Shown here in pieces: positions 1 to 5,788 of a DNA stretch of 13,391 nt; position 1 is the first letter of the stretch; the number at the start of each line of letters is the position of its first letter. Origin of the DNA: an uncultured Muribaculaceae bacterium (GTDB lineage: Bacteria > Bacteroidota > Bacteroidia > Bacteroidales > Muribaculaceae); the NCBI GenBank assembly GCA_910579605.1, contig CAJTUG010000014.1, forward strand, positions 1 to 13,391, written 5' to 3'. Position numbers and translations under genes: made by a program. Under the pieces are notes generated by a model. That model searched no databases. It had not been told where the DNA came from and saw only the letters and a list, made by a program, of their open reading frames with translations.

Positions 1-51
1 ACGTTTACACGCTTTCCAGGCGTGCCTCTTCAGCCACTCGAGCATCGCTCC
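1..51 (-). tRNA. tRNA-Ser(GGA), 5' part, cut by the window edge
   Basis: Read on the minus strand this is the first half of a serine tRNA. Position 51 starts a 7-base acceptor strand GGAGCGA (51-45), followed by TG, a D-arm with stem CTC/GAG and loop GAGTGGCTGAA, and a perfect 5-bp anticodon stem CACGC/GCGTG (24-20 and 12-8). The 7-base loop is CTGGAAA, which places anticodon GGA at 17-15. The variable arm, T-arm and acceptor 3' strand lie beyond the left edge, so acceptor pairing cannot be checked. The D-arm and anticodon arm are diagnostic; the serine identity rests on the GGA anticodon and on the class II-like D-loop. Confidence 0.88.
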
Positions 52-459
52 CTCTGTTTTGCGAGTGCAAAGTTAAGCATTATATTTTGAATATGCTACT
101 ATTTTTGCGACTTTTTTTTCTGTTTTTTTATTTTTTTTCTTCTGAATTTTGCTTTCTTATGGGTAATTGATTGTATTGCAGTAGTATAGCTTGTTTTGGG
201 ATATACGCGTTTTTTTGAGTCTTGAATACGTTTATTATGAGTTTAAACTTGTCCAAAGTAGTGTGAGTTGTATTGGCAGTGCTGTGCTGTAGCTTTGATA
301 TCTGCTGATGGATGATATAGAATATATCTTTGTTGCGTATTTAAGATAAAAGTTACCTTATTAGTTGGCGCATACTTATTATAAGAAGGGGGAGGGATGG
401 CTTTTGGTTTGTTATTAAGAAATTTTGTCGTGGAAATTTACATTTTTTATTTTGAAATA
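52..459. other. Long AT-rich spacer without a clear gene
   Basis: This stretch separates the divergent tRNA-Ser and the gene at 515. It is very AT-rich, with long T runs between about 111 and 140. The only open frame with a ribosome-binding-like lead is a 29-codon frame at 397-486, preceded by a purine run AAGAAGGGGGAGGG (383-396) that abuts the ATG. It encodes a hydrophobic peptide, and its stop overlaps the -7 box of the next gene. I do not call it a gene. No tRNA, array or strong terminator is visible here. Confidence 0.6.
68..75 (-). promoter_or_regulatory. -7 promoter box for the tRNA-Ser
   Basis: The minus strand reads TAACTTTG at 75-68, an exact match to the Bacteroides -7 consensus TAnnTTTG. 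It lies 16 bases upstream of the tRNA 5' end at 51, which leaves room for a start site and a short 5' leader removed by RNase P. I see no TTTG -33 box about 20 bases further upstream, so only half of the promoter is supported. Confidence 0.5.
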
Positions 460-491
460 TTTGGAAATGCCGGAAAATATTATTAATTTTG
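460..491 (+). promoter_or_regulatory. Bacteroides-type promoter of the small secreted protein gene
   Basis: TTTG at 460-463 and TAATTTTG at 484-491 match the Bacteroides -33 (TTTG) and -7 (TAnnTTTG) boxes exactly, with a 20-base spacer. Transcription would begin near 498 and leave a leader of roughly 17 bases before the ATG at 515. This is one of the two best two-box promoters in the window. No Shine-Dalgarno sequence is evident in the leader, as is usual in this phylum. Confidence 0.7.
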
Positions 492-514
492 TATATAACT
501 CATAGAACACCGCC

Positions 515-829
515 ATGAAAATATTGCCTATAATATATATAGCTCTTGCCGCCTTTCTGTTTGGAGGGTTGCCCTGCCTTGCGCAAGATGCAGTTTATGA
601 GGAGGTTAAGAATGTTGTGGCAGAAAGCCCTTCGTGGGTATTGAAAGGTAATACGCTGGAATTGTCAAATCCGATAGGCGAAGAAACAGAGGTCTATGTG
701 TTTGGTATTACCGGTACTCTTGTTCGCCATGCGACGGTGCCGGCACAAGGATTTATCACTATAGATTTACCGGCAGGGTATTATATTTTAAAACTTGGGA
801 ATTTATCTCACAGGATTGTGGTGAGATGA
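515..829 (+). CDS. Small secreted beta-rich protein resembling a T9SS C-terminal domain
   Basis: This is a 104-residue protein of unknown function. Residues 1-23 form a typical signal peptide (basic start, hydrophobic core, likely cut after CLA before Gln24). Cys21 does not sit in a lipobox, so a lipoprotein is unlikely. The mature part of about 81 residues carries a pattern seen in Bacteroidota type IX secretion C-terminal domains and in small DUF3244-like secreted proteins: a beta strand with an N-P turn (LELSNPIG, 48-55), V-Y-V-F-G-I-T-G (60-67), then IDLPAGYYILKL (83-94) and a final basic strand ending IVVR. There is no cargo domain. It has its own promoter at 460-491 and a 9-bp hairpin downstream. 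It lies ahead of the pullulanase, but no functional link can be shown. The start is secure from promoter spacing and the signal peptide; the family is uncertain. Confidence 0.75.
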   Translation: MKILPIIYIALAAFLFGGLPCLAQDAVYEEVKNVVAESPSWVLKGNTLELSNPIGEETEVYVFGITGTLVRHATVPAQGFITIDLPAGYYILKLGNLSHRIVVR

Positions 830-891
830 TGTTAACATATGATTAAAGAGCTTGTTGGCGTTGTTGCTATTCAAGCACTTATTGAGATTTA

Positions 892-914
892 TTTTCCTAT
901 GCTTAATAGGAAAA
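892..914 (+). terminator. Perfect 9-bp hairpin between the small secreted gene and the pullulanase gene
   Basis: TTTTCCTAT (892-900) and ATAGGAAAA (906-914) pair perfectly across the 5-base loop GCTTA. The hairpin lies 63 bases after the stop of the small secreted protein and 60 bases before the pullulanase start. No T run follows it, so as a terminator it would be weak. It could instead be an operator or leader element controlling the pullulanase. The structure is certain; the role is a guess. Confidence 0.45.
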
Positions 915-974
915 CATAAAGAATATATTTAGATTAAGTTTTTTAATTGTTGATTTGTGATTTTTGTGACAGAC

Positions 975-2987
975 ATGCAAAAAATTTTTACGGCAGCTTC
1001 TTTTGTACTTTCTTTGGCATTTGGAGCTTCGGCACTTACTCCTACCATTGATATGGATTCTCGATACCTTTCGTGGCCTACTTATTCTGGCTCTGATTTG
1101 GAGTTGGTTGTAGATGAAAGTGGAACTCATTTTACATTGTGGTCGCCAGAGGCTAAGGCAGCCCAAGTGATTCTTTATGATACTGATCGTAATACGCCAC
1201 CAGTTAAAGTCTTGGATATGACAAAAGGTTCTGGAGGAGTTTGGCGCGTATCAGTACCGGAGCAGTTATATGGAAAATTTTATACTTTCTGTGTGACAGA
1301 TGCATCAGGTAATAGGCTTGCAGAAACGCCAGGAGTTTGGGCAAAAGCGGTGGGCACCAATGGACATAGAGCAGCAATTATAGATTTCACAAAAACTAAT
1401 CCTGATGGTTGGGATAATGATAAGGGTCCGGCTATCGAAAATATAACTGATGCGGTTATCTATGAAATGCATCATCGCGATTTCTCGGTTCATCCCACAT
1501 CTGGGATAGCTCATAAAGGTAAGTTTTTGGCTTTGACGGAACCTATGACAAAAAGTCCTGAGGGTGCGAAGACAGGTTTGGATCATTTGAAGGAATTGGG
1601 TGTTACACACGTACATATTCTTCCTTCTTATGATTATAATTCTGTAGACGAATCGAATCTTCCGGCAAATCAATATAATTGGGGTTATGATCCTTATAAT
1701 TATAATGCTCCAGAAGGCTCATATTCAACAGATCCATCTAATCCGTCGAGGCGTGTTGAGGAAATGAAAAAGATGGTTAAGTCTCTTCACGATGCCGGAA
1801 TTGGCGTTGTGATGGATGTTGTATATAACCATACTGCCAATAATGATGATTCTAATTTTTCGCTGACAGCTCCGGGTTATTATTATCGTCATCGAGCCGA
1901 CGGAAGTTATAGCGATGCTTCTGGGTGTGGAAACGAGACGGCTTCTGAACGTCGCCAGATGCGAGATTTTATAGTTAATTCTGTAAAATATTGGGCTGAG
2001 GAATATCATATTGACGGTTTCCGTTTTGACCTCATGGCCATTCACGATATAGAAACGATGAATGAGGTTGCGGCTGAACTCAAGAAAATCAATCCCAATA
2101 TTTTTGTATATGGTGAAGGATGGACGGCAGGCGATTCTCCTCTTCCGGCAGAGAATAGGGCGCTTAAGGAGAATGTTGCAAAGATGGACGGAATAGCTGT
2201 TTTCTCTGATGATATCCGAGATGCTGTGAAAGGTCATTATTCTAACGCAAAGGAGCGTGGTTTTGCAACTGGCAAGCCAGGCAATGAAGAGACAGTCAAA
2301 ATTGGAATAGTAGCGTCTACTGCTCATCCTCAAGTTGATTATACGAAAGGCAATAATTCTAAATTTCCATATGCCTCTGCTCCTACGCAGATAATAAATT
2401 ATGTATCTTGCCATGATGATTTGACTCTCACCGATAAACTTGCAGCTTCGATGCCAGAAGCCGACGAGGCGCAGAGAAAACGTGCAGCACGCTTGGCTCA
2501 GACTATAGTTTTCACATCTCAAGGTACTCCGTTTATGTTTGCAGGGGAAGAGATATTCCGTGATAAAAAAGGTGTTCATAATTCTTATAAATCACCCGAT
2601 TCTATCAATGCGATAGATTGGACGTTGAAAACCTCCAATTCAGATCAGTTTGATTATTATCGTAATCTTATAGCTTTGCGCAAGGCTCATCCGGCGTTTA
2701 GGATGACTTCGGCAGATGAAATTGCTGAAAATATAGTTTTCGACAAAGTAGACCAACCGAATATTGTTTCTTATTCTATAAAAAATAATGCAAACGGAGA
2801 TGTCTGGAAAGAAATAAAGCTGATATTCAATGGGTCTGAGAAGGCATATTTGGCAAAAATAGCGAAGGGCAATTGGACCGTTATTGCACGTGACGGAAAG
2901 ATTTCTCCTGATGGTTTAGGAGAATTCAAAGGTGGAACAATTGAGGTTGAACCAACATCTGCGTTAATTCTTGCTCGATTGAAATAG
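975..2987 (+). CDS. pulA: Secreted type I pullulanase (GH13 family)
   Basis: Glycoside hydrolase predicted to cleave alpha-1,6 branches of pullulan, starch or glycogen fragments. A GTG at 957 is in frame, but I chose the ATG at 975 because it opens directly onto a signal peptide (hydrophobic residues 4-20, cut near Ala20). No lipobox Cys is seen, so a soluble periplasmic enzyme is expected. From that ATG the protein has 670 residues, normal for the family. Residues about 40-140 fit a CBM48-type beta domain (FTLWSPEA). The pullulanase signature YNWGYDP starts at 234. GH13 regions follow: DVVYNH (281), DGFRFD with nucleophile Asp352, YGEGW with acid/base Glu381, and SCHDD with His480 and Asp481. 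The C-terminal 100 residues form the usual beta domain. All catalytic residues are present. The gene is flanked by a hairpin upstream and a strong terminator downstream, with no SusC, SusD or SusR neighbour in the window. Confidence 0.93.
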   Translation: MQKIFTAASFVLSLAFGASALTPTIDMDSRYLSWPTYSGSDLELVVDESGTHFTLWSPEAKAAQVILYDTDRNTPPVKVLDMTKGSGGVWRVSVPEQLYGKFYTFCVTDASGNRLAETPGVWAKAVGTNGHRAAIIDFTKTNPDGWDNDKGPAIENITDAVIYEMHHRDFSVHPTSGIAHKGKFLALTEPMTKSPEGAKTGLDHLKELGVTHVHILPSYDYNSVDESNLPANQYNWGYDPYNYNAPEGSYSTDPSNPSRRVEEMKKMVKSLHDAGIGVVMDVVYNHTANNDDSNFSLTAPGYYYRHRADGSYSDASGCGNETASERRQMRDFIVNSVKYWAEEYHIDGFRFDLMAIHDIETMNEVAAELKKINPNIFVYGEGWTAGDSPLPAENRALKENVAKMDGIAVFSDDIRDAVKGHYSNAKERGFATGKPGNEETVKIGIVASTAHPQVDYTKGNNSKFPYASAPTQIINYVSCHDDLTLTDKLAASMPEADEAQRKRAARLAQTIVFTSQGTPFMFAGEEIFRDKKGVHNSYKSPDSINAIDWTLKTSNSDQFDYYRNLIALRKAHPAFRMTSADEIAENIVFDKVDQPNIVSYSIKNNANGDVWKEIKLIFNGSEKAYLAKIAKGNWTVIARDGKISPDGLGEFKGGTIEVEPTSALILARLK

Positions 2988-3000
2988 TTATTAATTTATA

Positions 3001-3036
3001 AAATAGCCACATTCCATTCAAGGGATGTGGCTATTT
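3001..3036. terminator. Bidirectional terminator between the convergent pullulanase and Nudix genes
   Basis: The arms 3001-3015 (AAATAGCCACATTCC) and 3022-3036 (GGGATGTGGCTATTT) form a 15-bp stem with a single T-G wobble and a 6-base loop ATTCAA. It starts 13 bases after the pullulanase stop and lies 33 bases beyond the Nudix stop on the other strand. The A-rich and T-rich stem bases give a U-rich 3' end in both directions, so it should end both converging transcripts. Confidence 0.88.
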
Positions 3037-3069
3037 CTGTATCTATTTTTCTGAGTATCCTTTCAGATA

Positions 3070-3615
3070 TTATTTAGATGTGGAAAAAAAGTGCCATAAA
3101 GGTGTTGCCATGAGTGCTTGCTTTATTTGATCTTTGCACAGCATATTATATACATCTTTGCGCGAAAGCAACTTTACTGTCAGGTCTTCAGTAGGGTCAA
3201 GATGTTGGCTGTCTGTTTTTTGTACTCCTTGAGCTAAATAGCAATATGTATAGTTGTTGCATGTAGAAGGATTTTGACAAATCTTGTTCAAAAGAGTCCA
3301 TTGCCCACCTGTATATCCTGTTTCTTCCAATAATTCTCTTTGAGCTGCTCTAAGAGGTTCTTCTCCTGGTTCTACTACATCGGCGCATAATTCTATAAAG
3401 ATTTCTCCTATTGCATGACGGTATTGTTCTACCATCACAAATTCCCCAGAATCGGTTATAGCAATTACATTTACCCAAGATGGATATTCAAGTACATAGT
3501 ATTCGTCGTTAATTCTTCCGTCGGGAAATTTTACGGTGTCTTTACGAGCTGTGAGCCACGGTCTGCGAATCAAGTACTCCGTACTTGTTGTTCGCCATTT
3601 TTCAATTTTTGCCAT
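3070..3615 (-). CDS. Nudix hydrolase, ADP-ribose pyrophosphatase-like
   Basis: This 181-residue protein probably hydrolyses a nucleoside diphosphate linked to another moiety, with ADP-ribose or an ADP-sugar the likeliest substrate given its resemblance to the NudF/ADPRase branch. The Nudix helix is clear at residues 79-101: E85, then RELLEETGY at 93-101, which supplies the metal-binding glutamates. The glycine that normally opens the box (G-x5-E-x7-REUxEExGU) is Asp79 here (ELCADVVEPGEE), an unusual change. Residues 1-45 are a beta-rich N-terminal region that often helps dimerisation in this group. There is no signal peptide, so it is cytosolic. It begins 45 bases after the malic enzyme stop with no promoter seen between, so co-transcription is likely. 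Substrate specificity cannot be settled from sequence alone. Confidence 0.88.
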   Translation of the reverse strand: MAKIEKWRTTSTEYLIRRPWLTARKDTVKFPDGRINDEYYVLEYPSWVNVIAITDSGEFVMVEQYRHAIGEIFIELCADVVEPGEEPLRAAQRELLEETGYTGGQWTLLNKICQNPSTCNNYTYCYLAQGVQKTDSQHLDPTEDLTVKLLSRKDVYNMLCKDQIKQALMATPLWHFFSTSK

Positions 3616-3660
3616 GAATAATTAACAATAATTGTGTCGGAGATATCGAGTTTAATTTAT

Positions 3661-4992
3661 TTAGATTGCGTGAGCCGTTCTTATGAAATCGCGCATATCT
3701 TTGTCTGTCGCTGTAATGAATTTTTTCAGTTTTTCGCCATAGCCTTCAAGATTAGGGATAGGTTGTCTGCTGACTCCGCTGTCCATAGCTGCTTTAGCTA
3801 CTGCGGGTGCAACTGAAGCGAGAAGCCTTCTGTCGAATGGTTTTGGCAGTATATATTCCGGGCCAAAGGTCATATGCTTGAACCCGTATAGAGCCATGAT
3901 TTCGATTGGTACATCTCTTCGTGCTAATTCTGCAATTGCTTTGGCTGCAGCTAATTTCATTTCTTCATTGATTATAGTTGCTCTGCAATCTAAAGCTCCT
4001 CGGAATATGTATGGAAATCCTAAGACATTGTTGATTTGATTTGGATAATCCGAGCGTCCTGTTGCATAAACCAAATCGTCGCGAGTTGCCAAGGCTAAAT
4101 CGCGATCTATTTCGGGATCGGGATTTGCTAAAGCGAAAACAATTGGTCGCTGTGCCATAGAACGCAACATGTCGGGTGTTACTACATTTGCAACAGACAG
4201 TCCGACAAATACATCGGCATTGGTCAAGGCCTGGGCGAGTGTTTCAAGATCTGTTCTGGATGTGGCGAACTCCTTTTTAGCATCGTTTAGGCCATGACGG
4301 TGAATGTTTATTACCCCATGGCTATCACACATTACGACGTTTTCTTTTTTTACGCCGAGTGCAATCATAAGTCTTGTGCAAGCTATAGCTGCAGCTCCAG
4401 CTCCATTAACAACGAGTTTTATTTTAGCAATTTCTTTGTTTTGCACAAGTAATGCGTTTATCAATGCAGCCCCTACAATAACGGCGGTTCCGTGTTGGTC
4501 ATCGTGCATTATGGGTATACCACATGAGTTAATGAGACCTGCTTCAATTTCAAAGCATTCCGGAGCTTTTATGTCCTCAAGATTAATTCCGCCGAAAGTT
4601 GGCGCAATCGCTTTAACTATTGATATGAAGCGTTGCGGGTCTTTTTCGTCTATTTCTATGTCAAAAGCATTTATTCCGGCAAATATTTTGAATAGGAGGG
4701 CTTTCCCCTCCATGACAGGCTTTGAAGCATCTGCTCCGATATCTCCCAAACCAAGAACCGCTGTTCCATTAGAGATTACACCGATGGTATTCCCTCGACC
4801 TGTATAACGGTATGTATTTTCTTGATCTTTGGCAATTTCAAGACATGGGAAGGCAACTCCTGGTGAATAAGCAAGTGATAAGTCTTCGGGAGTAGAGAAC
4901 CCTTTTGTTGGTACTACTTCAATTTTTCCGGGGTGAGGAAACCTATGATAAGCTAAAGCGCGTTTACGCAAATTGGATTTAGAGTCGTCCAT
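3661..4992 (-). CDS. Malic enzyme (oxaloacetate-decarboxylating), single-domain form
   Basis: Cytosolic enzyme that converts malate to pyruvate and CO2 while reducing NAD(P)+, supplying NADPH or pyruvate. Its 443 residues contain the full catalytic unit: LAYSPGV with catalytic Tyr42, EGKALLFK with Lys97, the metal site NLED (137-140) and MHDDQHGTA (162-170, Asp164/Asp165), the dinucleotide loop NGAGAAA (196-202), LANPDPE (288-294), and NQINNVLGFPYIF (318-330) near the active site. The MaeB type, common in Bacteroidota and E. coli, is about 760 residues long and carries a C-terminal phosphotransacetylase-like domain. Here the frame ends about 30 residues after the catalytic core, and the Nudix gene follows at 45 bases, so that domain is absent. 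NAD versus NADP preference cannot be read reliably. The likely downstream co-transcribed partner is the Nudix gene. Confidence 0.93.
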   Translation of the reverse strand: MDDSKSNLRKRALAYHRFPHPGKIEVVPTKGFSTPEDLSLAYSPGVAFPCLEIAKDQENTYRYTGRGNTIGVISNGTAVLGLGDIGADASKPVMEGKALLFKIFAGINAFDIEIDEKDPQRFISIVKAIAPTFGGINLEDIKAPECFEIEAGLINSCGIPIMHDDQHGTAVIVGAALINALLVQNKEIAKIKLVVNGAGAAAIACTRLMIALGVKKENVVMCDSHGVINIHRHGLNDAKKEFATSRTDLETLAQALTNADVFVGLSVANVVTPDMLRSMAQRPIVFALANPDPEIDRDLALATRDDLVYATGRSDYPNQINNVLGFPYIFRGALDCRATIINEEMKLAAAKAIAELARRDVPIEIMALYGFKHMTFGPEYILPKPFDRRLLASVAPAVAKAAMDSGVSRQPIPNLEGYGEKLKKFITATDKDMRDFIRTAHAI

Positions 4993-5013
4993 ATGTTTTT
5001 ATATTATTCATTG

Positions 5014-5033
5014 CTCCATACCAATATATGGAG
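5014..5033 (-). other. Hairpin in the malic enzyme leader
   Basis: CTCCATA and TATGGAG form a perfect 7-bp stem with a 6-base loop, ending about 20 bases before the malic enzyme ATG at 4992. About 10 bases upstream, at 5050-5043, is TCACTTTG, one mismatch from the -7 consensus TAnnTTTG, with no clear -33 box. If that box is used, the hairpin would sit close to the 5' end of the mRNA. The pairing is clear; any role is inferred. Confidence 0.35.
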
Positions 5034-5169
5034 ATAAGATTACAAAGTGAAAAACTATATTGGAAATATTATTCCTATATATAACGTTGTCTGAGACTTG
5101 AAAGTTTAGTTATTGGCGAAAGGGAAAACAAATACTTGTATCTGGCTTCGTTTATGTTTGTTTCTTTAA

Positions 5170-5204
5170 AAATCTGCCCGATCCTTCAAAGGCCGGGCAG
5201 ATTT
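5170..5204 (-). terminator. Rho-independent terminator of the DUF5606-like gene
   Basis: AAATCTGCCCG (5170-5180) and CGGGCAGATTT (5194-5204) form an 11-bp GC-containing stem. On the minus strand it lies 26 bases after the stop at 5230 and runs straight into TTTTT. A T run also follows on the plus strand, but no plus-strand gene is nearby to use it. It marks the boundary between this gene and the malic enzyme unit. Confidence 0.85.
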
Positions 5205-5229
5205 CTGTTTTTTTGTTATGTTTGTATTT

Positions 5230-5676
5230 TTATTCTTCAGCTTTTTCTTCGCTTTCTGGGGCTTCTACAGGTTCTTCTTGTGAAGGTTCTTCAAATTCTG
5301 TAACGCCGGCAGCAATGAGTTGATTATACCAAGAGAACAATTTTTTTATATCGGTTGTGTATACTCTTTCTTCATCAAATTCAGGGAGGGCTTTGCCAAA
5401 ATATTCGCGAATAGCAGCATCGTTTGCAAATGCTTTGACATCTATGGATTTTCCTTCGGCAAGAGCTTTTACCTTTTCCATCACTTGAGGAAGAGGTTGG
5501 TCTCCGCCATCGTTTGTGTATATGGAAATATCTGCGAGGGATATTACTTTTTCGTAAGGATATGTAGGGGTGCGTTTTCCTGTTTGCAGCGATTCAACTA
5601 TGAGTGAATTTTTGCCGCGGCTAAGGAGACGGAAGAGCCCGGGTTTGCCAGAGATTGATATGATTCCTTTTAACAT
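5230..5676 (-). CDS. DUF5606-like conserved protein of unknown function
   Basis: A 148-residue cytosolic protein that I recognise as resembling the DUF5606-type family of Bacteroidota. No reaction is known to me. It opens with MLKGIISISGKPGLF, a short beta-rich module of about 60 residues (including RGKNSLIVESLQTGKR), continues with a helical part (PLPQVMEKVKAL; DAAIREYFGKALPEFDEERVY), and ends in a strongly acidic Glu/Pro-rich tail after about residue 125. An in-frame ATG exists 13 codons upstream at 5715, but I reject it: the only good -7 box (5711-5704) lies inside that extension, and the conserved sequence begins at MLKG. It has its own promoter element and its own terminator, so it appears to be a single-gene unit. 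Confidence 0.82.
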   Translation of the reverse strand: MLKGIISISGKPGLFRLLSRGKNSLIVESLQTGKRTPTYPYEKVISLADISIYTNDGGDQPLPQVMEKVKALAEGKSIDVKAFANDAAIREYFGKALPEFDEERVYTTDIKKLFSWYNQLIAAGVTEFEEPSQEEPVEAPESEEKAEE

Positions 5677-5703
5677 TTCTGATTTATAATTTGTTTGTGA
5701 ATG

Positions 5704-5711
5704 CAAATTTA
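5704..5711 (-). promoter_or_regulatory. -7 promoter box of the DUF5606-like gene
   Basis: The minus strand reads TAAATTTG at 5711-5704, an exact TAnnTTTG match, 27 bases upstream of the ATG at 5676. A start site near 5698 would give a leader of about 20 bases. No well-spaced TTTG is seen upstream; CTTG at 5739-5736 is the nearest but is about 24 bases away. The box fixes the start codon choice for this gene. Confidence 0.5.
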
Positions 5712-5788
5712 ACAAATAGCTTTGAAATACGGAAACAAGACAGCTTAAAAGTGCATTTAAAAAATGTTCAAAAAATGTTTTTGGCTTC

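Noticed and set aside
1..514. Mobile element or integration site next to the tRNA-Ser
   Set aside because: The window has the 5' end of the tRNA, not the 3' end where integrases usually insert, and no integrase or direct repeat is seen.
845..880. Weak GCTTG/CAAGC pairing downstream of the small secreted gene
   Set aside because: Only five base pairs with a 17-base loop; easily expected by chance.
957..974. GTG start for the pullulanase six codons upstream of the ATG
   Set aside because: The extra residues carry an acidic, non-signal-like sequence ahead of a clean signal peptide that begins at the ATG at 975.
1725..2579. Long open frame on the minus strand inside the pullulanase gene
   Set aside because: It is antisense to a gene with all GH13 motifs intact, its product is rich in Ile, Arg and Ser without any recognisable motif, and it has no promoter.
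4304..4807. Open frame on the plus strand across the malic enzyme gene
   Set aside because: It mirrors the malic enzyme codons, shows no domain, and lies wholly inside a well-supported gene.
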